A DNA stretch of 64,000 nucleotides from Kordia zhangzhouensis (GTDB taxonomy: Bacteria; Bacteroidota; Bacteroidia; Flavobacteriales; Flavobacteriaceae). Within the stretch, counting starts at the first letter, position 1. Each line of letters begins with the position of its first letter. The notes under the pieces are model-generated. The model was not told the DNA's origin, made no database searches, and was given only the letters and a program-made list of their open reading frames with translations. Shown one piece after another: positions 1-10,116 of this stretch. The stretch is taken from contig NZ_LBMH01000012.1 in the NCBI RefSeq assembly GCF_001005305.1, positions 45,789-109,788 of the forward strand, read 5' to 3'. A program made the translations under genes and the position numbers.

Positions 1-2
1 GT

Positions 3-1118
3 GTCAATACGATTTTAGATTACGTTCAAAAAAAAGAAGATGGTATCGTTGATAAAGTCTTTGTAACAGGATGTTTAAGTGAGCGTTATAAACCAGATTT
101 AGAAGCTGAAATTCCAGATGTAGATCAGTATTTTGGCACAACACAGTTGCCACAATTATTAAAAGCACTTGGAGCCGATTATAAGCATGAATTGATAGGA
201 GAACGTTTAACGACAACACCTAAAAATTATGCATACTTAAAAATTGCAGAAGGTTGCGATCGTCCGTGTTCATTTTGTGCAATTCCATTAATGCGAGGAA
301 AGCACAAATCGACACCTATTGAAGAATTGGTTGAAGAAACTGAAAAACTAGCTGCGAAAGGTGTTAAAGAGTTAATTTTAATAGCACAAGATTTAACGTA
401 TTACGGGTTAGATTTATACAAGAAGCGTAATCTTGCCGAATTATTACGTGCTTTGGTAAAAGTTGAGGGAATTGAGTGGATTCGTTTGCATTATGCATTT
501 CCCGCAGGTTTCCCAATGGATGTGTTGGAAGTTATGAATGAAGAACCTAAAATTTGTAATTATTTAGATATTCCATTACAACACATTGCAGATGATATTT
601 TGAAATCAATGCGCAGAGGAACAAATCAAGCTAAAACAACAAAACTATTAAAAGAATTTCGTGAAGCGGTTCCTAATATGACTATTCGCACTACGTTGAT
701 TGTAGGATATCCAGGAGAAACAGAAGCGCATTTTCAAACCCTAAAAGAATGGGTAGAAGAGATGCGTTTTGAACGTTTAGGTTGTTTTACATACTCACAT
801 GAAGAAAATACACATGCCTATGCATTGGAAGATGATGTTCCGGAAGAAGTGAAACAACAACGCGCCAATGAAATTATGGAGATTCAGTCACAAATTTCTT
901 GGGAACTGAATCAAGCAAAAATAGGCCAGACTTTCAAGTGTATTATTGATCGAAAAGAAGGCAACTATTTTGTGGGACGTACTGAGTTTGACTCACCTGA
1001 TGTTGATAATGAAGTATTGATTGATGCTGAGAAATTTTATGTAAAGCAAGGTGAGTTTGTTAATGTAAAAATCATAGATGCAGCAGATTTTGACTTGTAT
1101 GGTGAACCAGTTTCTTAG
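3..1118 (+). CDS. rimO: Ribosomal protein S12 methylthiotransferase RimO (5' end missing)
   Basis: RimO is a cytosolic radical SAM enzyme that adds a methylthio group to an aspartate of ribosomal protein S12. The frame is open from the window edge, so the start lies upstream; the visible part has 371 codons. Upstream of the first TTG the translation already reads like the family's N-terminal domain, including a GCLSERYKPDL segment. The radical SAM cluster motif C-x3-C-x2-C (GCDRPCSFC) lies near base 255-278. The C-terminus has the length and character of a TRAM RNA-binding domain. MiaB is the closest alternative family, but the GCLSERY and C-terminal features fit RimO better. It converges with the M14 peptidase gene. 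Confidence 0.93.
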   Translation, partial: VNTILDYVQKKEDGIVDKVFVTGCLSERYKPDLEAEIPDVDQYFGTTQLPQLLKALGADYKHELIGERLTTTPKNYAYLKIAEGCDRPCSFCAIPLMRGKHKSTPIEELVEETEKLAAKGVKELILIAQDLTYYGLDLYKKRNLAELLRALVKVEGIEWIRLHYAFPAGFPMDVLEVMNEEPKICNYLDIPLQHIADDILKSMRRGTNQAKTTKLLKEFREAVPNMTIRTTLIVGYPGETEAHFQTLKEWVEEMRFERLGCFTYSHEENTHAYALEDDVPEEVKQQRANEIMEIQSQISWELNQAKIGQTFKCIIDRKEGNYFVGRTEFDSPDVDNEVLIDAEKFYVKQGEFVNVKIIDAADFDLYGEPVS

Positions 1119-1151
1119 ATGTTAAATTTTAAATACTAAATGCGTCTAATC

Positions 1152-3623
1152 CTACAATTCAAACGAATTGTTGTTTACCAAAAAGATTGCATTCGCAAAG
1201 AATAGTTTTCCATTTTCCCAAAATGCTCTAAACATAGGATTGTCAACCATGTAAATCATGCTGCCACTCTTAATTCTGTGTTCGCCAAAAACTAATGTCT
1301 TGTCTATTTTTTCTATTGCTTTGTAACCAGCAAATCCAGCGACAGGAGTCTTATTTTCTAAATAGCTAACGGTAAAACCATCTTCAAGATACTTGTAAGC
1401 GTTATTTCCAAGCTTTAACGTGTAATAAGTGTCATCATATCCAAAAGCTAACGGATGTGTATTGTCAACTGTTGTTTTAAAAATGGCTCCTGTTATAGAA
1501 TTTGAAATATTTTCTCGTTCATTTCTAGCATATGAAGTAATTCTTTTGTCAACATCTTTATCGTCTTCTTTTTTAGAAAGTCCAAATCCTTCCTTATCTG
1601 CAAAGGTGTTTAAAGCACGTCCAATAGCAATCACTTTTCCTCCGCGTGACACCCAATTTTTCAGTGCTTTTATTTGCTTTTCATCAAAAATAGAACGGTA
1701 ATTTCCATTAGGTAACACAAGTACATCAAAAGCGTTCAAAGAACTTACTGAAAAATCATCGGAATTGATATTTGTAACTGGAAATTTCAGTTCTTGTTCA
1801 AAAAAGTACCATAACTCACCAAAACCAAGAGAACTTGTTGTTTTTCCTGACATGACAGCTACTTTTGGCATTTTTATTTCTTTAATATCAGGAGAACCAA
1901 GATCAACACCATTATCTGAAAAACCTGAAGATAAACTGGTTAGTTTTATAGAATGTTTTTCAACAAGATTCATTAGTGTTTTGGTATAATCTTCCTTATT
2001 CTTATGATCACTTTTAGTGAAAATTAATGAGCCTTGTGCAAATGTTTGTCCGTTAGTAGTTAACGGTTTTTCAGTGAATCGTACACGAATTCCGTTTTGC
2101 AATGCATCACTCAAAAAAGCGGCGTCTTTAATACTATTCCAAGGAGTTATAAAAGCCGTCGAATTAACTTTATTAAAACTCGTTGTGTATGTTTTTTGGT
2201 TGGCATTTGGAGCAATCAAACTTTTGGAAGCAGTTGTTTTCAATCCATAGACATACGGAATACTCCAAGCGGTAATATCGTATGTTAGTGAATCGCTCAA
2301 TTTTGCATCTTTTTCAAACAAAACTTTCACCATAGTGGCTTTTGGCTGATTTGTACTAACAACAAGTCCATAAGAGACAGCATTAGATTTTTGCGCATTG
2401 CTATCATAGTCCAACCCTTTTACAGTAGTATTGGAAGTGAAGCCATACTTAATTTCATGCCTGTCCAACAATTCTGCTAGTTTATGGAGACGATCTTCAT
2501 TACCTTCTAATACATAACTCTTATAGGTAAAATGGGTATTACTAAAGTATTTTTTAAATTCAGAATTAAGTTTGTCTGCATTCTTTGAAGAAATCTCTAC
2601 GGTTGATAAGCCAGTGGTATGATGATGTAAAATGCGATCTTTCAACGTTAACAAATCTCCTTCATCATTTAAAATTCCTAATCCTGCTCTTCCGTGACCT
2701 GCTTGTTCGTACGTCATTCCGATAGCTCCATTAAATGTTGGATAGGTGTCTCCGTAACTTGGGTAAAACAAATCAAAACGCTCTCGCGTGAAATACAACC
2801 AACCTTCTTTATCAAAATAACCCGCATGATTTTGACCGATTTGCGTTTGGAAATCACGCTGCCAATCAGTAATTACTTCATGAAAAGGTTCGGCAGCAGG
2901 CGCAAAATAATAAGGTTCGTTTATTCCTTGTTCATGAAAATCTACGTGAATATGCGGCAACCATTTATTATATACTTTCAAACGTTGACGTGTTTCTACT
3001 TGTGTGGCCCACGCCCAGTCTCTGTTCAAATCAAATAGGTAATGATTTGGTCGACCGCCTGGCCAAGGTTCATTGTGTTCTGTGGCTTTTTGGTGTGAGT
3101 TATACGGAGTACTAGCTACTTGATTATACCAATTGACATAACGATCGCGACCATCAGGATTAATACAAGGATCAATAATGACAATGGTGTTTTGTAACCA
3201 TTCCTTTTTTGCAGTAATCAATTCATAAATCGTTTTCATAGAAGCTTCAGTGCTTGATGACTCATTTCCATGAACGTTATAACTTAACCAAACAATTGCT
3301 TTGCTAGCGGTATTTTTGGAAGTGGCCAACCCTGCATTTGCTAAGTGATTTTTACGAATGTTTTCTATGTCTCTTAAATTTTCAGGAGTAGAAACATACG
3401 CAATTTGTAACAAACGATGTTCATTTGTTTTTCCATATTCTTCTAATTGTACCATCTCAGAAGTTTTCGCTAAATGCTGATAATAATCAACCACACGATA
3501 ATGATTTGTAAATCGTGTACCTAATTCATATCCTAAAAACGTTTCAGGAGATTGGGTGTTTTGTGTAAAAACAGAGAATGAAATGAAGAAAAGTGAAAGT
3601 AAAGTAAAAAAATGTCGTCTCAT
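1152..3623 (-). CDS. Secreted M14-family zinc carboxypeptidase
   Basis: The 823-residue product starts with a signal peptide (about 20 residues, ending near FTQ), so it is exported. The M14 catalytic domain covers roughly residues 30-340. It has the HxxE zinc pair (HGNE, about residues 118-121), an INPDGRDR segment, and a later His cluster (HIHVDFH, about 224-230) that supplies the third ligand. A TYEQAG segment near 305 probably carries the catalytic Glu. The C-terminal half (about 580-820) resembles the class I glutamine-amidotransferase-like domain often fused to Bacteroidota M14 proteins. The substrate is unknown; peptide scavenging is an inference. A TAGATTTG box (minus strand, 3649-3656) sits upstream of the start. 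Confidence 0.88.
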   Translation of the reverse strand: MRRHFFTLLSLFFISFSVFTQNTQSPETFLGYELGTRFTNHYRVVDYYQHLAKTSEMVQLEEYGKTNEHRLLQIAYVSTPENLRDIENIRKNHLANAGLATSKNTASKAIVWLSYNVHGNESSSTEASMKTIYELITAKKEWLQNTIVIIDPCINPDGRDRYVNWYNQVASTPYNSHQKATEHNEPWPGGRPNHYLFDLNRDWAWATQVETRQRLKVYNKWLPHIHVDFHEQGINEPYYFAPAAEPFHEVITDWQRDFQTQIGQNHAGYFDKEGWLYFTRERFDLFYPSYGDTYPTFNGAIGMTYEQAGHGRAGLGILNDEGDLLTLKDRILHHHTTGLSTVEISSKNADKLNSEFKKYFSNTHFTYKSYVLEGNEDRLHKLAELLDRHEIKYGFTSNTTVKGLDYDSNAQKSNAVSYGLVVSTNQPKATMVKVLFEKDAKLSDSLTYDITAWSIPYVYGLKTTASKSLIAPNANQKTYTTSFNKVNSTAFITPWNSIKDAAFLSDALQNGIRVRFTEKPLTTNGQTFAQGSLIFTKSDHKNKEDYTKTLMNLVEKHSIKLTSLSSGFSDNGVDLGSPDIKEIKMPKVAVMSGKTTSSLGFGELWYFFEQELKFPVTNINSDDFSVSSLNAFDVLVLPNGNYRSIFDEKQIKALKNWVSRGGKVIAIGRALNTFADKEGFGLSKKEDDKDVDKRITSYARNERENISNSITGAIFKTTVDNTHPLAFGYDDTYYTLKLGNNAYKYLEDGFTVSYLENKTPVAGFAGYKAIEKIDKTLVFGEHRIKSGSMIYMVDNPMFRAFWENGKLFFANAIFLVNNNSFEL

Positions 3624-3669
3624 TACAAATGATAAGTTAGATAAACACCAAATCTAACTAAATAAATCA

Positions 3670-3698
3670 AAAGAAGCTACCGTAACAGTAGCTTCTTT
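3670..3698 (-). terminator. Hairpin terminator after the first RiPP-like gene
   Basis: Eleven-base arms AAAGAAGCTAC and GTAGCTTCTTT are perfectly complementary around a 7-base loop. On the minus strand the hairpin follows the stop of the 3720-3944 peptide gene and is followed by a T-rich stretch. Confidence 0.7.
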
Positions 3699-3719
3699 AC
3701 ATATTTTATCATTTAATTA

Positions 3720-3944
3720 CTAACAAATAAAATTGCCATCAATATCAACTTCAAATGTTAACAAACATCCTGCGTCAATTGTACATAAACAGGTAGCAAG
3801 TGTCACACAAGGATCTGATTGTGGCGGCGGAATTGGCTCACAATTTTTGCCATTAGTAGGAGCACCACCAACAATTGTAGCGGCTTTAAAGTTGGCAATG
3901 AGTTGTTTTTGGATGGATAACTTTTTTAAGTTTCGTTTTTTCAT
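3720..3944 (-). CDS. Lanthipeptide-like RiPP precursor peptide
   Basis: This 74-residue peptide begins MKKRNLKKLSIQKQLIANF and has a GG in the leader/core junction area (VGGAP), followed by a Cys/Thr/Ser-containing tail with five cysteines. The leader matches the short K-L rich leader of the class I lanthipeptide precursor family common in flavobacteria. I chose the ATG at 3942-3944 because the shared MKK(K/R)NL leader begins there; the frame is open 12 codons further up but that part is not leader-like. There is no LanB, LanC or transporter next to it, so processing would have to happen in trans. A ring-containing product is inferred, not shown. Confidence 0.7.
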   Translation of the reverse strand: MKKRNLKKLSIQKQLIANFKAATIVGGAPTNGKNCEPIPPPQSDPCVTLATCLCTIDAGCLLTFEVDIDGNFIC

Positions 3945-4107
3945 GATTTGCGAATTTATAGTTACTAAGGTAAGATACAAATACCTATTATTTTAGGTGT
4001 ATGGTAAAACCGTAATTGTACATGTTTGCAATTCTTAACGAAACTTTGAGAAAATCACATTTTAAATAACTATATCTTTACAACTTAAAACTTTTTGACA
4101 AATAGCT

Positions 4108-5715
4108 ATGCCAACCGAATGTATTCCCTACAATGAAACTGGATATTTTTCATCTATGATATGTGATTATGTAGCTGAAAAAGAAAATATAACACCTTTT
4201 TATCATCGCTTTCCAAAAATAGAAAACTTTAAAGCGCAAATAGAAGAAAAGCAAACATCGCAATTGACACAGGTTTCTCAAAGAAAAATCCTTTCAAAAG
4301 CATTACGGAATCAATATCAAACGATAAAAGCATCTGATGAGACGTTAGAAAATATTCACAAACTATCATCAACAAATACATTCACTGTTACTACGGGACA
4401 TCAGCTTAATTTATTTACGGGACCATTATATTTTCTCTACAAAATCATTTCTGCAATCAATCTGACAAAACAACTCAAGGAAAAATATCCTAGTTACGAT
4501 TTTGTTCCTATATATTGGATGGCTTCAGAAGATCACGATTTTGAGGAAATAAGTTTCTTCAATTTCAAAGGGAAAAAAATTCGTTGGAATAGAGAAGCTA
4601 GTGGTGTTGTTGGAGAATTGTCCACAGAAGGACTTAACGAAATACTACAAGAATTTTCAAAAGAGCTAGGAAGCGGAGACAATGCTAAATATTTACAATC
4701 GCTTTTTGAAGATGGTTATATTAAACACGCCAATCTTGCCGAAGCTACACGATATATAGCCAATGAACTATTCAAAAAATATGGATTGGTAATTGTAGAT
4801 GGGAATGACATTGAATTAAAGCGTTTATTTATTCCTTATATTGAGAATGAACTGTTTCAAAAAACAGCGTATAGAAACGTAGCTGAAACAGCAGAAAAAC
4901 TCACAAGTGTAGATGAATCATATAAAGTGCAAGTCAATCCTAGAGAAATCAATCTATTTTATATTCAACAGGGAATTCGCGAGCGAATCGTGGAAAAAAA
5001 TGATCGTTACAGTGTATTGAACACTTCCGTAAAATGGAATAGAGAAGAACTAAAAGAAGAAATTCATAAACATCCAGAGCGTTTTTCGCCGAATGCTTTA
5101 TTGCGACCATTATATCAAGAAGTTATTTTGCCTAATCTATGTTACATTGGTGGCGGAGGTGAATTAGCCTATTGGTTTGAATTAAAAAAATATTTTGAAG
5201 CTGTTGAGGTGACATTTCCCATGTTACTATTGAGAAATTCTGTGGTACTTAAAACGAAGAAACAATCTGAAAAAATGGAGAAACTTCAGGTATCTAATAG
5301 AGATTTGTTTCTTTCAAAAGATGATTTTGTAGCCAAAAAAGTAAAAGAATTAAGTGAAATTAATATTGATTTTACATCGCAAAAAAAGCATTTACAAGCA
5401 CAATTTAAAGAATTATACGAGCTAGCAGAGCAAACAGATAAATCATTTTTAGGAGCGGTTGCGGCTCAAGAAAAAAAACAAATCAAAGGTTTGATGCATT
5501 TGGAAAAACGATTATTGAGAGCTCAAAAAAGAGTGTTAAAAGACAAAACTGATCGTAGTAGAGAAATACAGGAAGAATTATTCCCTAATGGGACTTTACA
5601 GGAAAGAAGACTCAATTTCTCAGAGTTTTATGAAGTATATGGAGAAAATCTCATTCCGACATTAGTGGAACATTTACATCCCTTGCAAAGTGAATTTTTG
5701 GTGTTAGAGTTGTAA
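4108..5715 (+). CDS. bshC: Putative cysteine ligase BshC (bacillithiol synthesis)
   Basis: The 535-residue protein matches BshC in length and in overall pattern: an N-terminal YNETGYFSSMICDY segment, a TVTTGHQLNLFTGPLYFLYK segment in the Rossmann-like core, a VPIYWMASEDHDFEE segment, and a long coiled-coil arm (about residues 385-475). BshC is thought to add cysteine to glucosaminyl-malate in the last step of bacillithiol synthesis in the cytosol. The other bsh genes are not in this window. A near-consensus TATCTTTA box at 4073-4080 could be its promoter. The gene stands alone between two minus-strand peptide genes. Confidence 0.92.
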   Translation: MPTECIPYNETGYFSSMICDYVAEKENITPFYHRFPKIENFKAQIEEKQTSQLTQVSQRKILSKALRNQYQTIKASDETLENIHKLSSTNTFTVTTGHQLNLFTGPLYFLYKIISAINLTKQLKEKYPSYDFVPIYWMASEDHDFEEISFFNFKGKKIRWNREASGVVGELSTEGLNEILQEFSKELGSGDNAKYLQSLFEDGYIKHANLAEATRYIANELFKKYGLVIVDGNDIELKRLFIPYIENELFQKTAYRNVAETAEKLTSVDESYKVQVNPREINLFYIQQGIRERIVEKNDRYSVLNTSVKWNREELKEEIHKHPERFSPNALLRPLYQEVILPNLCYIGGGGELAYWFELKKYFEAVEVTFPMLLLRNSVVLKTKKQSEKMEKLQVSNRDLFLSKDDFVAKKVKELSEINIDFTSQKKHLQAQFKELYELAEQTDKSFLGAVAAQEKKQIKGLMHLEKRLLRAQKRVLKDKTDRSREIQEELFPNGTLQERRLNFSEFYEVYGENLIPTLVEHLHPLQSEFLVLEL

Positions 5716-5779
5716 ATCTGTAAAATGGCAGGTGTTGTTTAAGAAATTATTTAAGGCAACTTTTACAATTGTTTGAAAG

Positions 5780-5804
5780 AAAAAAAAGCGAACCGAAGTT
5801 CGCT
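5780..5804 (-). terminator. Rho-independent terminator of the second RiPP-like gene
   Basis: Arms AGCGAAC (5787-5793) and GTTCGCT (5798-5804) enclose a 4-base loop. On the minus strand the stem is followed directly by a run of seven or more T. It lies just after the stop of the 5812-6021 gene. Confidence 0.8.
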
Positions 5805-5811
5805 AATGAAA

Positions 5812-6021
5812 TTAATCACCTTTCTTAGGTTTTTGCTTGCATATTTCAAGACATAATGTATTACAACTCCAATACTGAGTTCCAGGAGGATCTGCTGTTG
5901 TATCAGCACAAGATAAACATCCAGTATTATAATGGGTTCCTCCTCCAGCAACTTTAATTTGAGTTACTAATGAAATCGATTTTTTGTTCAGTTTTAATGA
6001 TTTCAAATTCTTTTTTTTCAT
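5812..6021 (-). CDS. Lanthipeptide-like RiPP precursor peptide
   Basis: This 69-residue peptide has the leader MKKKNLKSLKLNKKSISL, a GGG at the presumed cleavage region, then a core rich in Cys, Thr and Ser (six Cys in the C-terminal 40 residues, ending KPKKGD). It shares the leader with the genes at 3720, 11201 and 47794. The likely role is a secreted, post-translationally modified peptide of unknown activity. It has its own terminator and no modification genes beside it. It could instead be an unmodified disulfide peptide. Confidence 0.72.
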   Translation of the reverse strand: MKKKNLKSLKLNKKSISLVTQIKVAGGGTHYNTGCLSCADTTADPPGTQYWSCNTLCLEICKQKPKKGD

Positions 6022-6212
6022 GATTTTATGTTTTAATTAAATTAAAAAATCTTTTTTCAAGATAGCGAAAACACAAAAGAGGTAGAAGGGTTTATTCTTG
6101 TAATTTATGAATTGTAAGTATAAAAAAAAAGACTCTTCTATACCTTGAAATTGTTGTGAATATCCTGTGAAAAAATCTTCAACGCAAGCGCAAAAAAGTA
6201 AAATCTAAATAC

Positions 6213-6220
6213 TACTTTTG
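6213..6220 (+). promoter_or_regulatory. -7 element of the guaA promoter
   Basis: TACTTTTG is an exact match to the Bacteroidota -7 consensus TAnnTTTG. It ends only three bases before the guaA ATG, so transcription probably starts at or within a few bases of the start codon. No clear TTG is seen at -33. Confidence 0.6.
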
Positions 6221-6223
6221 CAT

Positions 6224-7759
6224 ATGCAACACGACAAGGTATTAATTTTAGACTTCGGATCGCAGTACACACAATTAATTGCGCGCAGAGTTCGAGAGTT
6301 GAACATCTATTCCGAAATTCACCCATTCAACAAAATTCCAACCCAAATTCACGAGTACAAGGCTGTCATCCTTTCTGGAAGTCCAATGTCTGTACGCTCC
6401 AAAGATGCTTTTCATCCTGATTTGAGCAACATTCGTGGTCAAAAACCAGTACTAGCTGTATGTTACGGAGCACAGTATTTGGCGCATTTTTCTGGAGGAG
6501 AAGTAGCCGAATCTAATACACGAGAATACGGGCGAGCTAATTTGAATTTTGTACAAGAAAATGAACCATTTTTCAACAACATTTCAGTAGGTAGTCAGGT
6601 ATGGATGAGCCATAGTGATACTATCAAAAGTTTACCAACTAATGGAAAACTCTTGGCAAGCACACACGATGTGGAAAATGCAGCTTACAAAATCGAAGGC
6701 GAAACAACGTATGCCATACAATTTCACCCTGAAGTGTACCACTCAACCGATGGAAAGCAATTATTAGAAAACTTTCTTATCAATATTGCTCATGTTAATC
6801 CTGATTGGACACCCAATGCTTTTGTAGAAGAAACCGTAGAAGAACTTAAGGAGAAATTAGGAAATGATAAAGTTGTACTTGGATTGTCTGGAGGAGTTGA
6901 CTCAAGTGTAGCAGCAATGTTATTACATAAAGCCATTGGAGAAAATCTATACTGTATTTTCGTAAATAATGGGTTATTGCGTAAAGACGAGTTTACCAAT
7001 GTCCTAAAACAATACGAAGGAATGGGACTCAATGTAAAAGGCGTAGATGCTTCGGCACGTTTTTTGGATGCACTAGCAGGATTGAGCGACCCAGAACAAA
7101 AACGCAAAGCTATTGGGCGTGTTTTTATAGAAGTGTTTGATGATGAAGCGGCTCAAATAAAAGATGTAACATGGTTAGCACAAGGAACCATATATCCTGA
7201 TGTGATAGAAAGTGTAAGTGCTACAGGAGGTCCTAGCGCCACCATAAAAAGTCACCATAATGTTGGAGGATTGCCAGATTTTATGAAACTTAAAATTGTA
7301 GAGCCTTTAAAAGCACTTTTTAAAGATGAAGTGCGTAGAGTAGGAGCGTCTATGGGAATGGATTCACAATTGTTAGGACGTCATCCGTTTCCAGGGCCAG
7401 GATTGGCAATTCGAATCTTGGGAGATATTACTGCTGAAAAAGTTCGTATCTTACAAGAAGTTGACGCTGTGTTTATCAACGGATTGAAAAAATGGGAACT
7501 GTATGATAAAGTATGGCAAGCTGGAGCAATTTTACTGCCTGTTAACTCTGTTGGAGTAATGGGAGACGAAAGAACGTATGAAAAAGTAGTTGCCTTACGT
7601 GCTGTTGAAAGTACTGATGGAATGACTGCAGATTGGGTAGATTTACCCTATGCTTTTTTACAAAAAGTATCCAATGATATAATAAATAAAGTAAAAGGCG
7701 TTAATAGAGTAGTGTATGACATTAGCTCAAAACCGCCTGCAACCATTGAATGGGAATAA
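6224..7759 (+). CDS. guaA: GMP synthase (glutamine-hydrolysing)
   Basis: GuaA converts XMP, ATP and glutamine to GMP in purine synthesis. The protein has the N-terminal class I amidotransferase domain with nucleophile Cys80 in AVCYGAQY and the HPEVYHS His-Glu segment. The ATP pyrophosphatase domain follows with the PP-loop [10 protein letters not shown], and the C-terminal dimerisation domain ends in KPPATIEWE. Length (511 residues) is normal. I use the ATG at 6224 ([14 protein letters not shown]) rather than the in-frame TTG two codons upstream, because the family starts there and the -7 box overlaps the TTG. It heads a compact operon running to about 10906. Confidence 0.97.
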   Translation: MQHDKVLILDFGSQYTQLIARRVRELNIYSEIHPFNKIPTQIHEYKAVILSGSPMSVRSKDAFHPDLSNIRGQKPVLAVCYGAQYLAHFSGGEVAESNTREYGRANLNFVQENEPFFNNISVGSQVWMSHSDTIKSLPTNGKLLASTHDVENAAYKIEGETTYAIQFHPEVYHSTDGKQLLENFLINIAHVNPDWTPNAFVEETVEELKEKLGNDKVVLGLSGGVDSSVAAMLLHKAIGENLYCIFVNNGLLRKDEFTNVLKQYEGMGLNVKGVDASARFLDALAGLSDPEQKRKAIGRVFIEVFDDEAAQIKDVTWLAQGTIYPDVIESVSATGGPSATIKSHHNVGGLPDFMKLKIVEPLKALFKDEVRRVGASMGMDSQLLGRHPFPGPGLAIRILGDITAEKVRILQEVDAVFINGLKKWELYDKVWQAGAILLPVNSVGVMGDERTYEKVVALRAVESTDGMTADWVDLPYAFLQKVSNDIINKVKGVNRVVYDISSKPPATIEWE

Positions 7760-7778
7760 TAAACTAATAAAAGAACGA

Positions 7779-9707
7779 ATGAAGAAGCTCTTAGGATTTT
7801 TTTTGATACTGATACTATCTAGTTGTGCAGTAAAGGCACAACAATACAAAAGTCACAAGGTATCACGTGGAGAAACGATTGAAAGTATTGCAAAACAATA
7901 TAATGTTACAGCAAGTGATATTATTCGATTAAATCCTGAAGCGAGAGGCGGAATTCGTAAAAATAATATTCTCGTTATTCCTTCTCAATCTCTTACTACT
8001 TCCAAAAATGTAGAAGTTACATTTGTAAATCATAAAGTACGCAGAAAGGAAACCTTATACAGTATTTCAAAAAAATATGGTGTTACAATTGAAGATATTA
8101 ATAAATTCAATGAAAAAGTAGCGAAAGAAGGACTAAAAAAAGGGGATCGAATAGCAATTCCTCAATACAAAAAGAAAAAGGATTCTAAAACGGTTGTTTC
8201 TACAGATGAAAAAGATGAAGAAAAAACGGAAGACGAAAAGGACTCTTTTGAAACGTATATCGTCAAAGCAAAGGAAACCAAATGGGGAATTGCTCATAGC
8301 TATGGACTTACTATTGAAGAGCTTGAATCGCTAAATCCTGAAATTAAAGAAGGACTTAAAATTGGGCAAGAAATCAAATTGCCAATTCGCAAAGAAAAAC
8401 CTAAAGTTGCAAGCGCAGAAAAATATGTGTTTTACAATGTAAAGCCAAAACAAACAATGTATACACTTACTCGAAAACTAGGTGTTTCTGAAGACGAGCT
8501 TATTCATTTAAATCCAGCATTAAAAGAAGGACTTAAAGCAGGAATGGTGCTAAAACTTCCTGTAAATAAATCAGACGATTTGGATGTTGTCGGAGCAGTA
8601 ATTGTCGATAAGTTTAACTTCTTAGAAAATGCAAGTGCCGATAACGTATCGAACATAGTAATCATGTTGCCATTCAAATTGAATGAAATGAACATGGATT
8701 CAGTAAGCCAAACCAAAGAAAAACTCAAAAAAGATCGTTTGTTAGCGTATGCTACAGATTTTTATACAGGTTCTTTAATGGCATTAGATTCTATTAAAAA
8801 ACTTGGTTTTTCGGTAAATGTTAAAGTAATTGACAATGGAGGAAATCGAGAAGGAACGCGTAAAGCGGTTGGAAGTTATGATTTTTCTGAGACACATGCT
8901 GTTATTGGTCCAATTTTAGATTCAAATATCGAAGTGGTTGCGTCTGAATTAAAATCTGATGGCATCCCAGTAATATCTCCACTATCAAGTATAGAAGTAA
9001 ATCATAGAAACGTATATCAAAGTGTACCCGCTAAAGAACTATTGCAGGAAAAAATGTTAGATTTTATCCGAAAGAATGGGCAAGATAAAAATGTAATTTT
9101 GATTGTTGGTAATAATAAAGCGGAGATAAAACAAAAACTACGATCAGCTTTACCTAATGCTACTGTTTTTAACCCAGAAGAAGGTAACTATATCAAGCCT
9201 CAAAAAATTCTACCATTGCTCAAAGAAGATATAGAAAATTGGGTAATTTTAGAATCAGATGACCTTTCTTTAATTGCCAATACAACCTCTGTTCTTAATT
9301 CGTATTCAAAAAGGAACAGAAAAATTGTATTGTTAACTACAGATAGAAACAATAACTATGATAATAGTGACAATATATATAATACACACTTGGCAAATTT
9401 GAGTTTTCACTATCCATCAATTGATAAACCATCATCTTACGATAATAAATTTGTAAAGCAATACAAGCGTGTATATAATATATCACCAAGTGTTATTGCC
9501 ACTCGCGGTTTTGATATCACTTTCGACATATTACTTCGATTAGCATATGATCCAAACTTGGCAAAAAGTGTTCGTTCTGGTGCTGAAACAAGTTACGTTG
9601 AAAACAAATTTGATTACGACAAAAAACTCTTTGGAGGATTCTATAACAAAGGAGTTTATATCGTAAAATATGATGGACTAGAACTAAAAGAAGTAAAAAC
9701 ACAATAA
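7779..9707 (+). CDS. LysM-repeat lipoprotein with periplasmic-binding-protein-like domain
   Basis: The 642-residue product has a lipoprotein signal (LILSSCAVKA), so it is probably anchored in a membrane facing the periplasm. Four LysM repeats follow: about residues 24-70, 80-127, 155-205 and 212-262, each with the typical (R/K)xETxxxIxxxYxVT...LNP pattern. LysM domains bind peptidoglycan glycan strands. From about 285 to the end the protein resembles the PBP1 (ABC substrate-binding, ANF-receptor) fold. The combination is a recognised Bacteroidota architecture of unclear function, perhaps cell-wall sensing. Start ATG 7779 is chosen for the signal peptide. It lies 19 bases after guaA. Confidence 0.85.
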   Translation: MKKLLGFFLILILSSCAVKAQQYKSHKVSRGETIESIAKQYNVTASDIIRLNPEARGGIRKNNILVIPSQSLTTSKNVEVTFVNHKVRRKETLYSISKKYGVTIEDINKFNEKVAKEGLKKGDRIAIPQYKKKKDSKTVVSTDEKDEEKTEDEKDSFETYIVKAKETKWGIAHSYGLTIEELESLNPEIKEGLKIGQEIKLPIRKEKPKVASAEKYVFYNVKPKQTMYTLTRKLGVSEDELIHLNPALKEGLKAGMVLKLPVNKSDDLDVVGAVIVDKFNFLENASADNVSNIVIMLPFKLNEMNMDSVSQTKEKLKKDRLLAYATDFYTGSLMALDSIKKLGFSVNVKVIDNGGNREGTRKAVGSYDFSETHAVIGPILDSNIEVVASELKSDGIPVISPLSSIEVNHRNVYQSVPAKELLQEKMLDFIRKNGQDKNVILIVGNNKAEIKQKLRSALPNATVFNPEEGNYIKPQKILPLLKEDIENWVILESDDLSLIANTTSVLNSYSKRNRKIVLLTTDRNNNYDNSDNIYNTHLANLSFHYPSIDKPSSYDNKFVKQYKRVYNISPSVIATRGFDITFDILLRLAYDPNLAKSVRSGAETSYVENKFDYDKKLFGGFYNKGVYIVKYDGLELKEVKTQ

Positions 9708-9714
9708 AAAAGCT

Positions 9715-10116
9715 ATGACCTCTAAAGTCACATATACAGGAAGCCTTCGTACAGTTTCTACACATATAAAATCTGGAAATGAATTCATCACAGATGCGCC
9801 AACGGACAATAATGGGAAAGGAGAAGCGTTTTCTCCTACAGATACTGTTGCTACAGGACTCGCAAGTTGTATGTTGACGGTAATGGGAATTAAAGCTTCA
9901 CAACTCAGTGTAGATATGACAAATACTACGGCTGAGGTTACAAAAACAATGGCTTCTGACCCAAGACGAATTTCAAAAATCGAAGTACACATTCATCTTC
10001 CGTTTGAGGCTGATGAAAAAACTAAAAAAATACTTGAACATACCGCAAAAACATGTCCTGTACATTACAGTCTTCATCCTGACATAGAAAAGATTGTTGA
10101 ATTTCATTGGAAATAA
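9715..10116 (+). CDS. OsmC family protein
   Basis: OsmC/Ohr proteins are small cytosolic thiol peroxidases that reduce organic hydroperoxides with two cysteines. This 133-residue protein has both: one in LASCMLTV (about residue 46) and one in TCPVHYSL (about residue 114). The spacing is that of the family. The gene lies 7 bases after the LysM protein and directly abuts the DUF922 gene, so it is in the guaA operon. The substrate is not evident from sequence. Confidence 0.9.
   Translation: MTSKVTYTGSLRTVSTHIKSGNEFITDAPTDNNGKGEAFSPTDTVATGLASCMLTVMGIKASQLSVDMTNTTAEVTKTMASDPRRISKIEVHIHLPFEADEKTKKILEHTAKTCPVHYSLHPDIEKIVEFHWK

Noticed and set aside
147..149. TTG as the start of rimO
   Set aside because: The frame is open to the window edge and the upstream translation matches the RimO N-terminal domain, so the gene is cut by the window rather than starting here.
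6218..6223. TTG start two codons before the guaA ATG
   Set aside because: GuaA proteins start at the [14 protein letters not shown] position, and the TTG overlaps the promoter -7 box.
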